Notes: a model not told the origin generated them from the letters alone. A stretch of 15,149 nucleotides of DNA from Thermoanaerobaculia bacterium (GCA_017999215.1 JAGOBQ010000039.1:1-15149); one strand, 5' to 3'. Counted from the stretch's first letter, positions 1-7,435 are shown. A program made the numbers and translations.

Positions 1-846
1 CTCGTCGTCCTCGCGGGAGCGGTCGCGGCCGCGACCGCCGCGGCCTGGCTCCCCGTCGCGCTCGGCCAGCCGCGCGCCTCGATGGCCTGGAGCGAGGCCC
101 GGCCGCTCGCGGAGCGAGCTCTCCAGTCAGCCGCGAATCTCGGGCTGGGCCTCCCGGTCGAGCCCGGGCCGGCGAAGTACGCGGGGCCGCTCGCCGTCGC
201 CCTCCTGGTCCTGGCGATCGCCGGCGGCCGCGGCGCGCGGGTGCCGGCGGCGGCGCCGCTGCTGCTCGGAGTCTTCCTGCTTCTTCCGCTTCTCCTCTTC
301 AGCCGCTCGGCGCTCCTGCCCGACCGGACGGCCCTCGTCCTCCTCCCGCTCGTCGCCCTCGTCCTGGCCCAGGCTCGGTGGAGCGAGGTGGCGCTCGCCT
401 CGGGCGTGGCGTCGATCGTCGTCCTCGGCCTCTCCCTGCCCGGGTGGGTCCGTCCGACGCCTGCCTCGGAGCTCGCGGCCGCGCTCGCGCCGAAGGTCCG
501 CGGCGGAGCCCGGGTCGTCGCGGCGGAGCTCTGGGGGCCGGAGCTCGACTACCGGTTCGCGCGGGTAGGGCTCGCGGGCCGGGTGACTCTCTTCCCCTCG
601 GACGTGGCGCGCCATCCCGGCTGGTACTCCGACGCCCTCCCCGACGAGGAACGGCTGCGCGCCGAGGCGAAGGAAGCCGTCGACGAAGTGGCCGGCGGAA
701 GGGCGCTCTTCGTCTTCTCTCCGGCGACGCGCGCGGGCCTCGCCCTCCGCGGCCGGATGGAGGAGGCGAAGGCGGAGCGCGTCGCGGCGGCCGGTCCGTT
801 CGAGGTCTGGGCGGCCGGGTACGGAGCCGCCGGGAGCCGACCTTGA
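1..846 (+). CDS. Membrane glycosyltransferase-like protein (GT39/ArnT-like C-terminal part), 5' truncated
   Basis: The frame is open from base 1 with no stop upstream, so the true start lies outside the window and 281 residues are visible. Five hydrophobic segments can be seen, at about residues 1-21, 61-76, 83-100, 109-124 and 130-147, followed by a soluble tail of about 130 residues. The arrangement of several membrane helices, a DRTALVLLPLVALVLAQ helix resembling the R-Y-x-x-P helix of polyprenol-phosphate-sugar-dependent (GT39/PMT/ArnT) transferases, and a C-terminal globular domain suggests a lipid-linked sugar transferase at the membrane. The catalytic N-terminal loop is missing, so this is inference. 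The TGA stop at 844-846 overlaps the TTG start of the next glycosyltransferase, indicating translational coupling. Another multi-pass polysaccharide membrane protein remains possible. Confidence 0.6.
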   Translation, partial: LVVLAGAVAAATAAAWLPVALGQPRASMAWSEARPLAERALQSAANLGLGLPVEPGPAKYAGPLAVALLVLAIAGGRGARVPAAAPLLLGVFLLLPLLLFSRSALLPDRTALVLLPLVALVLAQARWSEVALASGVASIVVLGLSLPGWVRPTPASELAAALAPKVRGGARVVAAELWGPELDYRFARVGLAGRVTLFPSDVARHPGWYSDALPDEERLRAEAKEAVDEVAGGRALFVFSPATRAGLALRGRMEEAKAERVAAAGPFEVWAAGYGAAGSRP

Positions 847-1997
847 GGGTCCTCCTGGTCGTGCCCCGACTGCCGGGGACGGGCTTCACGGGAGACCGCG
901 TCCGGGCGGAGCTGCACCTCGACGCGCTCGCCGAGCTGGGCGCGCGCGTGACGATCGTCGGCGGCACGCCTCCGAACCGTCCGGTCGCCGCCGTCCCCGG
1001 GGCCGAGGAGACGCGGGGCGTCCCGATCCGCCCGTCGGCCCTTCCGTTCCACCTCGCGCGCGCCCTCGTCCGGGGCTGGCCGCTTCAGACCGCGCTGTTC
1101 GACGGGGCCTGGGAGGAGGCGCTCGCGGGGAGCGGCTCGTTCGACCTCGTCGTCCTCCTCCTCGCCCGCCTTCACCCACGACTGGTGGCGCGCCTGCCGC
1201 GGGCTCCCCTCGTCGTCGACTACGTCGACGCGCTGTCGGAGGCGGCGCGGCAGAACGCGGAGAGAGACCCGGCCCTCTGGCGGCGTCTCTACTGGAGAGT
1301 CGAAGGGGCGCGTCTTCTGCGCGCCGAGCGGGAAGCGGCGCGGGGCGCGCGGCTCCTCCTCGCGACGACGCCGGCCGACGCGGCGGCCCTCCCCGCAGGG
1401 ACGGAGGCGATCGCGATCGGCGCCCGGATCGGGCCGCCTCCGCCGCGGGAGCGCGCCCCCCTCGTCGTCTTCACCGGGAGGATGGGGTACCGTCCGAACG
1501 CCGTGGCCGCCGAGCTCCTGCTGCGCGAGATCTGGCCGAGGGTGCGCGAGCGCGTCCCGGGAGCGGAGCTCGTCGTCGGCGGAGCGGACGCGCCGGCATC
1601 CCTACGCCGGTGGGCGGACCTCACGCCGGGAGCCCGGCTCGTGAGCCCGGTTTCCGACATGAGGGCGCTCCTCCTCTCCGCGCGGGTCGCGGCCGTCCCC
1701 GTCGACATGGGGACCGGGACGCCGAACAAGGTCTACGAGGCGCTCGAGGCGGGCTGCGCGGTCGTCGCGACGCCCGCCGCCGCCGCGCGCGCGGTCCTCG
1801 ACGGCGTCGCGGCGCCGCTCCGCACCGCCTCCGGCCCGGAGGCCTTCGCGCGCGAGGTGACGGATCTCCTCTCGGACGCCGGGAGCGCCGAGGCGCTCGG
1901 CGCGGCCGGGCGCGCGTTCGCCGTCGCCCACGCCGACCGCGGAGAGATCGCGCAGAGGCTCGCGCAGCTCCTGCGGCGGGCCGCGGAGGGCGCGTGA
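843..1997 (+). CDS. Glycosyltransferase family 4 (group 1), Stp1-like
   Basis: This 384-residue cytosolic enzyme would transfer a sugar from an activated donor onto a growing glycan. It has a GT-B layout: an N-terminal Rossmann half opening MRVLLVVPRLPG with an HLDALAELG helix (25-33), then LVVDYVDALSE (123-133). The C-terminal half has VVFTGRMGYRPNAVA (208-222), VVGGADAP (244-251) and TPNKVYEALEAGCAVVATP (293-311), the family's donor-binding K-x-x-E-A-x-x-x-G-x-x-V-V-A-T pattern. The motif order resembles the Stp1-type transferases of PEP-CTERM/exopolysaccharide loci. The start is taken as TTG at 843: it overlaps the previous stop (TTGA), has GGGAG six bases upstream at 832-836, and begins at the family's typical N-terminus. 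A longer in-frame opening upstream is the shadow of the preceding gene. The acceptor and sugar cannot be told. Confidence 0.88.
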   Translation: MRVLLVVPRLPGTGFTGDRVRAELHLDALAELGARVTIVGGTPPNRPVAAVPGAEETRGVPIRPSALPFHLARALVRGWPLQTALFDGAWEEALAGSGSFDLVVLLLARLHPRLVARLPRAPLVVDYVDALSEAARQNAERDPALWRRLYWRVEGARLLRAEREAARGARLLLATTPADAAALPAGTEAIAIGARIGPPPPRERAPLVVFTGRMGYRPNAVAAELLLREIWPRVRERVPGAELVVGGADAPASLRRWADLTPGARLVSPVSDMRALLLSARVAAVPVDMGTGTPNKVYEALEAGCAVVATPAAAARAVLDGVAAPLRTASGPEAFAREVTDLLSDAGSAEALGAAGRAFAVAHADRGEIAQRLAQLLRRAAEGA

Positions 1998-3334
1998 GGC
2001 ACGCGAGCCCGGCCCGACGGGCTCTTCTCGCGGCGGGAGACGTCCTGGCCGCCGTCGTGGCGTTCGCGGCCGTCGTCTGGCTCCGCCGCGTCGTCGCGCT
2101 GCCGGGCACGGAAGGGGTCCTCCCGGCGGAAAAGGTTCCGCTCGACCCGTGGCCGTGGCTCGTCGTCGTCGGGCTCGCCTCGCTCCTTGCTCACTCGCTC
2201 GCCGCGACCTGGTCCGAGCCGCTCGAGACCCTCCGGGAGCGGGGCGGCCTCCTCGTCGCGACGGTCCTGACGGCGCTCTTCCTGGTCGGAGCGTTCTTCC
2301 TCCTCTCCCGCGCCCTCCCCCGAACGGTGGCGCTCCTCTACGTTCCGGCCGCCTGGACCCTCCACGCGCTCTTCCGAAGCCTCGTCGATCGCGCGGCGCC
2401 TCCGCCCATGCGCCGCGTCCTCGTTCTCGGCGACGGAGAGGACGCCCGGCGCGCCGCCGCCGCGCTGGACGCCGGAGAGGCGCCCGGCTACACGCTGGTC
2501 GGGTGGGAGCCCGACGCCGCCGGGGCGATTGCGGCGAGCCGGGGCCCGGGCGCGCCGCACCAGGCCGACGACGTCGTCCTCGCCTCGGGGAACCCGCGCG
2601 AGCGGGAGGCGTTCGCCGCCCTCGTGGAGCGGAGCGCTGCGGGGGGCTTCGAGCTCTGGCTCCTCCCGGGCCTCGCGGACGTCGTCGCGTCGCACGTGGC
2701 GACGCGGAGCCTCGGCGACCTCCCTCTGACGCGGGTCGCCGCCCGGGGCGCATCGCCTCCCGCGTTCGCCCTCCGGAGGCTCCTCGACATCGTGCTGGGC
2801 GTCCCGCTCGCCGTCCTCGCGGCGATCCCGGTCGCGGTCGTCTCGCTCGTCGTCGTCCTCGAGACGCCGGGCCCGGCCTGGTTCCGGCAGCGCCGCGTCG
2901 GGCGCGGGGGCCGGGAGCTCCACGTCTGGAAGATCCGGACGATGCGGGCAGACGCCGAACGGGAGACGGGACCGGTCCTCGCCCGGGTCGGCGACGAACG
3001 CGTGACCCGCGTCGGCCGGCTCCTCCGCAAGACCCGGCTGGACGAGCTGCCCCAGCTTCTGAACGTGCTCGGCGGGTCGATGAGCCTGATCGGGCCCCGC
3101 CCGGAGCGCCCCGAGCTCGTCGCGGCATTCGCGGCCGAAGAGCCGCTCTACCGCCTGCGCCACCTGCTGAAGCCGGGCCTGACCGGCCTCGCGCAGGTGA
3201 TGGGCGCCTACGCCACGAAGCCGGACGTGAAGCTGCGGTACGACCTCGGCTACCTTTTCCAGTGGAATCCCGTCCTCGACTTCTTCGTCCTCGTCCGGAC
3301 GGTGACGACGGTCCTCCGGGTCAGCGGAGTCTGA
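1994..3334 (+). CDS. Polyprenyl-phosphate glycosylphosphotransferase (bacterial sugar transferase)
   Basis: This 446-residue membrane enzyme would start glycan assembly by moving a sugar-1-phosphate from a nucleotide sugar onto undecaprenyl phosphate. The N-terminus (about 10-125) has four hydrophobic segments. A Rossmann-like part follows with RRVLVLGDGEDARRAA (140-155). The bacterial sugar transferase domain starts at about 260: RRLLDIVLGVPLAVLA (261-276), then WFRQRRVGRGG (296-306), VWKIRTMRADAE (311-322), the catalytic Asp-Glu of TRLDELPQLLN (350-351) and SMSLIGPRPERPE (362-374), all intact. This is the WbaP/WcaJ large-PGT architecture. GTG at 1994 is chosen because it overlaps the upstream TGA (GTGA) and has GGAGG at 1985-1989. 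Its last 14 bases overlap the convergent O-antigen ligase gene, leaving no room for a terminator between them. Confidence 0.93.
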   Translation: MRHASPARRALLAAGDVLAAVVAFAAVVWLRRVVALPGTEGVLPAEKVPLDPWPWLVVVGLASLLAHSLAATWSEPLETLRERGGLLVATVLTALFLVGAFFLLSRALPRTVALLYVPAAWTLHALFRSLVDRAAPPPMRRVLVLGDGEDARRAAAALDAGEAPGYTLVGWEPDAAGAIAASRGPGAPHQADDVVLASGNPREREAFAALVERSAAGGFELWLLPGLADVVASHVATRSLGDLPLTRVAARGASPPAFALRRLLDIVLGVPLAVLAAIPVAVVSLVVVLETPGPAWFRQRRVGRGGRELHVWKIRTMRADAERETGPVLARVGDERVTRVGRLLRKTRLDELPQLLNVLGGSMSLIGPRPERPELVAAFAAEEPLYRLRHLLKPGLTGLAQVMGAYATKPDVKLRYDLGYLFQWNPVLDFFVLVRTVTTVLRVSGV

Positions 3335-5141
3335 GCGGCGGCGGAGGCGCGGGAGGCACGCCGCCGGCGGGGAGCGCCGCTTCGAGACGAGCGACCTCGG
3401 TGACGACGCCGTCCGGGTCGCCGGCTGGGGGGATCGCCGCGGCGAGACGCGGGAAGACCCAGACCGCCCGAAGGAAGAAGGGGCGAGCCGCACGCTCGTC
3501 GCCGCGGGCGATCGCGAGACGGCCGAGATTGAGCAGGGCCTCCGCCCGCTCCTCCAGCTCCCGCGAGCGCTCCATCGACGTGACGGCGCCGGAGAGGTCG
3601 GCGGCTGCGGCCCGCGCCGATCCGAGGGCGAGGTGGGCGGTGGCCGCACGCGGACGGAGCGCGACGGCCCGCCGGGCGTCGGCGAGCGCCGAGGCGACGA
3701 GTGCGTCGCGCGGGGCGCCGGCGGCGCCGGGAGCGAGCCGGAGCGCGGTCTCGGCCCGCGCGAGCGCGAGGGCGCCGGCGAGGCGGACGGCGGCCCCTGA
3801 GGCGAGCAGGAGGGCCAGGAAAGCGAGGGCCACCCGCCCCGCGCGCCCGGAGGGGAGCGGGAGGGAGCCTCCGCCGCGGGCGAACGCGAGCCCCGCGAGG
3901 AGCGCGAACGGGCCGGAGACCGGCACGATCTGGATCGGGAAGTTCGCCAGCGAGAGGACGAGGACCGCAGCGAGGGAGGCGAGGAGCGCCTCCGCGGGGA
4001 CACCGTCGGGTCGGGCCGGGGAGCGCTCCCGGCGGGTAGCGGCCGCGAGGGACAGGAGGAGCGCGCCGAGCGCGAGGGCGAGCGCGGCGGCCGCCGGGAC
4101 GCCGGCCTCGGCGGCGACGGTCAGCGGGTCGCTGTGGGCGTTGTCGAAGTGGGCCGAGGCGGAGCGATGGACGAGGCGCCGGCCGAACCTCTCCTCCGCG
4201 GCGAGCCGCGCCCTCACGAAATCGGCGGAGAAGCCGCCGGGGCCGACGCCGAGGAGGGGGTGGGCGCGGACCGTCTCGAGCGCGGCGAGGACGCCGATAT
4301 CGCGCTGCGTCGTCAGCTCGTCGACCGCGCCGGAGGCGAGCTTGGCCGAGACGCGCGACAGGACGCCGCCCGCCTGGAGGAGCCCGAGGAGGACGAGCGC
4401 GGCGCCGAGAGCGGGAAGGAGCCTGCGCCGGAAGTCGCCGAGGACGAGGATCGCCGCGCCCGCGCCGAAGGCCGCGAGCGGCGCGAGCGTGGCGGCCGCG
4501 GCGAGGCCGGCGAGCATCGCGCCGAGGGCGAGGGCCGAGGCGAGCCGTCGCTCACCCCGGGCGAGCGAAACGGCGGCGAGGAGCGCCGGGACGACGAGCG
4601 CCGCTCCGACGTCGCCCGGGTTCCCGATGAGCGCCGTCGCGAAGAATCGTGGCTCGGGCGAGTCGACCGGCAGCCGGAAGAGGCCCGCGAAGCGCTGGAG
4701 GGCCGCGAGAAGACCCGTGAGGGCCCCGCAGCCGACGAGGAGCGCGAGCGCGCGACCGGCGCTCTCCTCCCCCGGCCGGGTCGCCCCCCAGGCGAAGAGG
4801 GCGAGGGCGGGAAGGATCGGGAGGAGGTCGAGCGGGTCGCGTCCGCGCAGGACGCCGGCCGTTGCCGACGCCGCGAAGAGCGCCAGGAAAGCGACGAGCG
4901 CCCCGAGCGCGAGGCGTGCTCCTCGGCCGGCCGGCCGGCGGCCCGCCGAAGCCTTCCCGAACGCGAGGCCCAGGAGGACGAGGACGGCCCCCGCTGCCTG
5001 GGCCGCGAGCTTGGCGTCGCGGGTCGCCTCGGCCGATGCGAGCGTCAGGACGAAGTACGGAAGCGACAGCGCCACGAGCGTCCCGACCGGCGCCAGGAGC
5101 TCCCATCCACCCGCCCGTGCGTCTCCCGGCCCGCTCGCCAT
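3321..5141 (-). CDS. O-antigen ligase/polymerase family membrane protein with C-terminal TPR region
   Basis: The 606-residue protein has about a dozen hydrophobic segments over residues 13-460. It carries the Wzy_C/WaaL-type signature in its large periplasmic loop: HPLLGVGPGGFSADF (294-308), then HFDNAHSDPLTVAAEAGVPA (331-350), where His/Asn followed by E-A-G matches the family's H-N-x-x-L-x-x-x-x-E-x-G pattern. The last 130 residues are a soluble, Ala-rich helical tail that reads as TPR-like (about 485-565: ADARRAVALRPRAATAHLAL and a second repeat with LLNLGRLAIARGDERAAR). Such ligase-TPR fusions are known in polysaccharide loci. The likely role is polymerising or transferring a lipid-linked glycan outside the inner membrane. 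ATG at 5141 is chosen because upstream in-frame starts would run into the divergent antiterminator. It has no Shine-Dalgarno sequence but has a promoter-like hexamer 7 bases upstream. Confidence 0.85.
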   Translation of the reverse strand: MASGPGDARAGGWELLAPVGTLVALSLPYFVLTLASAEATRDAKLAAQAAGAVLVLLGLAFGKASAGRRPAGRGARLALGALVAFLALFAASATAGVLRGRDPLDLLPILPALALFAWGATRPGEESAGRALALLVGCGALTGLLAALQRFAGLFRLPVDSPEPRFFATALIGNPGDVGAALVVPALLAAVSLARGERRLASALALGAMLAGLAAAATLAPLAAFGAGAAILVLGDFRRRLLPALGAALVLLGLLQAGGVLSRVSAKLASGAVDELTTQRDIGVLAALETVRAHPLLGVGPGGFSADFVRARLAAEERFGRRLVHRSASAHFDNAHSDPLTVAAEAGVPAAAALALALGALLLSLAAATRRERSPARPDGVPAEALLASLAAVLVLSLANFPIQIVPVSGPFALLAGLAFARGGGSLPLPSGRAGRVALAFLALLLASGAAVRLAGALALARAETALRLAPGAAGAPRDALVASALADARRAVALRPRAATAHLALGSARAAAADLSGAVTSMERSRELEERAEALLNLGRLAIARGDERAARPFFLRAVWVFPRLAAAIPPAGDPDGVVTEVARLEAALPAGGVPPAPPPPLRLR

Positions 5142-5148
5142 CCCGCGG

Positions 5149-5176
5149 AGGATAGCCGGGTCGGTCGATTGGTAAA
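5149..5176 (-). promoter_or_regulatory. Candidate sigma-70-like promoter for the O-antigen ligase gene, possibly leaderless
   Basis: Reading the minus strand, TTTACC (5176-5171; 4 of 6 matches to TTGACA) and TATCCT (5154-5149; 4 of 6 to TATAAT) are separated by 16 bases. The hexamer ends 7 bases before the ATG at 5141, so transcription would begin at or almost at the start codon. No Shine-Dalgarno sequence is present. This is the least GC-rich patch nearby. The call is inference from spacing and composition. Confidence 0.35.
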
Positions 5177-5178
5177 GT
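5173..5178 (+). promoter_or_regulatory. Candidate -10 hexamer of the NusG-paralogue gene
   Basis: TAAAGT, preceded by TGG, lies 6 bases before the GTG start at 5185. It fits the TANNNT form seen just upstream of leaderless genes in some GC-rich bacteria. No recognisable -35 box lies at the expected distance (about 5150-5155). It overlaps the candidate -35 of the divergent ligase gene on the other strand, so the two genes would compete for polymerase within a 43-base spacer. Confidence 0.3.
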
Positions 5179-5184
5179 GACGTC

Positions 5185-5757
5185 GTGCCGATCTTGAAGC
5201 CCGAACCGGACCTCTTCCCGGAGGACCTCTTCACCCTTCCTCCGGAAAGGTTCCCCTGGTGGGTCATCTACGTGAAGTCGCGGCAGGAAAAGCTGCTTGC
5301 CCGCGAGTGCCGGAGCCGAGAGCTGCCGTTCTACCTGCCCCTCTGCGAACGGAGGAGCCCGAGGGACCGCCGGGGGCGAATCGCGTACGTGCCGCTCTTC
5401 ACCGGCTATCTCTTCGCCCGGGGGGACCTCGAGCACGAGCGGCTCGAGCTCCTGAAGACGAACCTCTGCCTTCAGATCCTCGCCGTCCCCGACCAGGAGG
5501 GGCTGGCGGCCGACCTCGCGCAGGTCCGGCGTCTTCAGGAGATGGGGGTTCCGCTCGTCCCGTGGCCGGAGCTGACGAAGGGGTCCGCGGTCCGGATCGC
5601 CGAGGGCCCGTTCCACGGGATGACGGGCCGGGTGACGAAGGTGAAGGGGAAGAGCCGCTTCATCGTCTCGGTGCGCTTCATCCACCGATCCGTTTCCGTG
5701 GAGCTCGCGCGGGACGCGCTCGTGCCGGCGGAGCCGGAGCGTTCGCCCCGGCGCTGA
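5185..5757 (+). CDS. NusG/RfaH-type transcription antiterminator paralogue
   Basis: This 190-residue protein has the NusG layout. An N-terminal NGN domain (about 24-110) contains WWVIYVKSRQEKLLAREC (25-42), LPFYLPLC and PLFTGYLFARGD, and a C-terminal KOW domain (about 130-180) contains GSAVRIAEGPFHGMTGRVTK. NGN binds the RNA polymerase clamp and suppresses pausing or termination; KOW contacts partner proteins. The divergent NGN, the lack of housekeeping secE/rplK neighbours, and its place beside glycan genes argue for a specialised paralogue (RfaH/UpxY/LoaP-like) that lets polymerase finish long polysaccharide operons. Unlike many such genes it does not head the operon: it stands alone, divergent from the ligase gene and convergent with mutY. 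GTG at 5185 is used; it has no Shine-Dalgarno sequence. Its last 80 bases overlap the 3' end of mutY. Confidence 0.85.
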   Translation: MPILKPEPDLFPEDLFTLPPERFPWWVIYVKSRQEKLLARECRSRELPFYLPLCERRSPRDRRGRIAYVPLFTGYLFARGDLEHERLELLKTNLCLQILAVPDQEGLAADLAQVRRLQEMGVPLVPWPELTKGSAVRIAEGPFHGMTGRVTKVKGKSRFIVSVRFIHRSVSVELARDALVPAEPERSPRR

Positions 5758-6817
5758 GCGCGAGGACTTTTCCGAGGAGGCCGCCCCGGGGCTCCGCCTC
5801 GAGCGCGCCGGGAAGGACGAGGCGGACCGGGACGCGCTGGTCCGCCGGCCCGCTCTCCTCGACGGCGAAGACCTCGACGACGTAGCGGCGCTCGAGGACC
5901 GCGTGCCTCACGCTCCCGAGGGTCGCGAGCCGCGTCGCCCGGCGGCCCGCGAGGGAGGGCCAGGCCGCGCGGAGCCGGCGGGCCGCGTCGGCTCCCTCGG
6001 CGAGCTCGAGCATCGGGACGAGGAGGTGGCCGCGGACGACGTGAACGTCGTCGACGAGGACGAGCCGTCCGGTCCTCCGGGCGACGCCCGCCGCGAGACG
6101 GAGCCGAACGGCGGCTTTTCGGGGGCGCGGCGCGGGGAACGCCTCCGGGCGGCCGAGCGCCCTTGCCCGGCAGCCGCTTCGCAGCGGGCAGGCCGGACAG
6201 AGCGGGGCTCGCGGAAGGCAGACGAGGGCGCCCAGCTCCATCAGCGCCTCGTTGTGCTCCGCGGGGCGCCGACGGTCGAGGAAGGCCTCGGCCGCCTCGG
6301 CGACGGCGGCTCCGGAGGCGCCCGTTCGGCCGTCGCCGGGGATGGCCTCCACCCTCGAAAGGACCCGGGAGACATTGCCGTCGACGACGGGGACCGGGAC
6401 GCCGAACGCGAGCGATGCGACGGCCGCGGCCGTGTACGGCCCGACGCCGGGGAGCGCGCGGAGCTCCTCGACGGTGCGCGGGACGACGCCTCCACGCTCG
6501 GCGACGAGGCGCGCGGCGCGGTGGAGGTTTCGCGCGCGGGCGTAGTAGCCGAGGCCGCTCCAGGCGGCGAGGAGCTCCCGCTCGCCCGCCGAGGCGAGCG
6601 CCTCGACCGTCGGGAAGCGCGCGAGGAGGCCCTCGAAGCGCGGAGCCCCCGCGGCGACGGTCGTCTGCTGGAGGACCGTTTCCGAAAGCCAGATCGCCCA
6701 CGGGTCGCGCGTCCGGCGGAACGGCAGGTCGCGGCGGCTCTTCCGGAACCAGCGGAGGAGCGCCGCTCGAAGGGCCGCGGGACGCGGATGCGGCCGCTCG
6801 CGGGGCGATCGAAGCAC
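5678..6817 (-). CDS. mutY: A/G-specific adenine DNA glycosylase MutY
   Basis: The 379-residue enzyme removes adenine mispaired with 8-oxoguanine, preventing G:C to T:A changes. WLSETVLQQTTVAAG holds the catalytic Glu (E46). The helix-hairpin-helix is LPGVGPYTAAAVA (122-134) and the catalytic Asp is in VVDGNVSRVLSR (D146). The iron-sulphur cluster cysteines are present with the family's C-x6-C-x2-C-x5-C spacing (C200, C207, C210, C216). A NUDIX-like C-terminal domain (about 235-350) is recognisable but divergent. The tail after 355 is rich in Pro, Ala and Arg. The GTG start at 6817 lies 7 bases after the sigma-factor stop, with AGGAG only 3 bases upstream; no other start precedes the catalytic core. 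The gene ends the eight-gene minus-strand run and overlaps the 3' end of the antiterminator gene by 80 bases. Confidence 0.95.
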   Translation of the reverse strand: MLRSPRERPHPRPAALRAALLRWFRKSRRDLPFRRTRDPWAIWLSETVLQQTTVAAGAPRFEGLLARFPTVEALASAGERELLAAWSGLGYYARARNLHRAARLVAERGGVVPRTVEELRALPGVGPYTAAAVASLAFGVPVPVVDGNVSRVLSRVEAIPGDGRTGASGAAVAEAAEAFLDRRRPAEHNEALMELGALVCLPRAPLCPACPLRSGCRARALGRPEAFPAPRPRKAAVRLRLAAGVARRTGRLVLVDDVHVVRGHLLVPMLELAEGADAARRLRAAWPSLAGRRATRLATLGSVRHAVLERRYVVEVFAVEESGPADQRVPVRLVLPGALEAEPRGGLLGKVLALSAGANAPAPPARARPARAPRKRIGG

Positions 6818-6824
6818 GGGCTCC

Positions 6825-7421
6825 TCAGTCGAGGTGCTTGCGGAGGCGGATGAGGCCCTGCCGGATGCGGGTCTTGACGGTCCCGAGCGGCTGCCCGAGC
6901 TTCTCGGCGATCTCGACGTGGGTCATCCCCTTGAGGAACGCGAGCTCGACGGCCTCACGCTGGACGGGGGAGAGCTTCGACATCGCGGCGCGGACGGCAT
7001 CGCGGTTCTGGCGGAAGGAGACGACTTCGTCGGGGGCGGCCTTCTCGTCGAGCGGGTCGATGTTCAGCTCGGGGTCGTCGATCGAGACGGTCCGGTCCTC
7101 GCGCCGCTTCCTCGCGCGGAGACGGTCGATCGCGCGGGAGCGGGCGAGCGTGAAGATCCAGGCGGGCGGGGCGCCGCGCGAGGGGTCGTAGCGTCCGGCC
7201 TGCCGCCAGACCTGCCAGAAGACGTCGAGGGCGACGTCCTCGGCCTCCTCGGAGTTCTGGAGCACCTTCCAGACGAGCGAGTAGACCGGCGCGGAGTAGC
7301 GCTTGTAGAGGAGGTCGAGGGCCCCCTGGTCTCCCTCGCGGATGCGCTCGACGAGCTCGAGGTCCGCGGGACCGCCGGCCGTCGTCGCCACGGCCTCGGC
7401 CGGACCGGAAGGCCTCTCCAT
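6825..7421 (-). CDS. ECF (extracytoplasmic function) RNA polymerase sigma factor
   Basis: This 198-residue group 4 sigma-70 directs polymerase to a dedicated promoter set. Region 2 (about 35-105) includes LLYKRYSAPVYSLVWKVLQ (38-56), the EEAEDVALDVFWQVWRQA segment (58-75) and WIFTLARSRAIDRLRARKR (88-106). Region 4 (about 140-192) carries LSPVQREAVELAFLKGMT and the helix-turn-helix VEIAEKLGQPLGTVKTRIRQ (169-188), close to SigK/RpoE-like factors. ATG at 7421 is chosen because the frame further upstream is the shadow of the CBM9-like gene and the ECF homology begins after about residue 20. No Shine-Dalgarno sequence precedes it; TAACCT lies 8 bases upstream. No anti-sigma gene is adjacent: the next gene is mutY and the previous one is a carbohydrate-binding-like protein, so the mode of control is unknown. 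Confidence 0.93.
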   Translation of the reverse strand: MERPSGPAEAVATTAGGPADLELVERIREGDQGALDLLYKRYSAPVYSLVWKVLQNSEEAEDVALDVFWQVWRQAGRYDPSRGAPPAWIFTLARSRAIDRLRARKRREDRTVSIDDPELNIDPLDEKAAPDEVVSFRQNRDAVRAAMSKLSPVQREAVELAFLKGMTHVEIAEKLGQPLGTVKTRIRQGLIRLRKHLD

Positions 7422-7429
7422 AGCGTCCG

Positions 7430-7435
7430 AGGTTA
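7430..7435 (-). promoter_or_regulatory. Candidate -10 hexamer of the sigma-factor gene, built on the upstream stop codon
   Basis: TAACCT on the minus strand begins with the TAA stop of the CBM9-like gene and ends 8 bases before the sigma-factor ATG. It fits TANNNT but no good -35 box is visible, so it may be chance. It is noted because the same arrangement recurs upstream of the phosphatase gene. Confidence 0.2.

Noticed and set aside
2149..5175. A plus-strand open frame of about 1000 codons crossing the sugar transferase and the ligase gene
   Set aside because: It is rich in Arg, Ala and Pro with no domain, and lies antisense or out of frame to two well-supported genes. Stop codons are rare in DNA this GC-rich.
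5142..5184. An ops-like pause element as the target of the NusG paralogue
   Set aside because: No sequence resembling the enterobacterial ops element was seen in this spacer or the other intergenic gaps; the motif in this phylum is unknown to me.
1709..6407. An identical 19-base string at 1709-1727 (GT4 gene) and 6389-6407 (mutY)
   Set aside because: It codes for unrelated peptides on opposite strands, with no matching flanks. Shared GC-rich codon habits explain it better than a repeat element.
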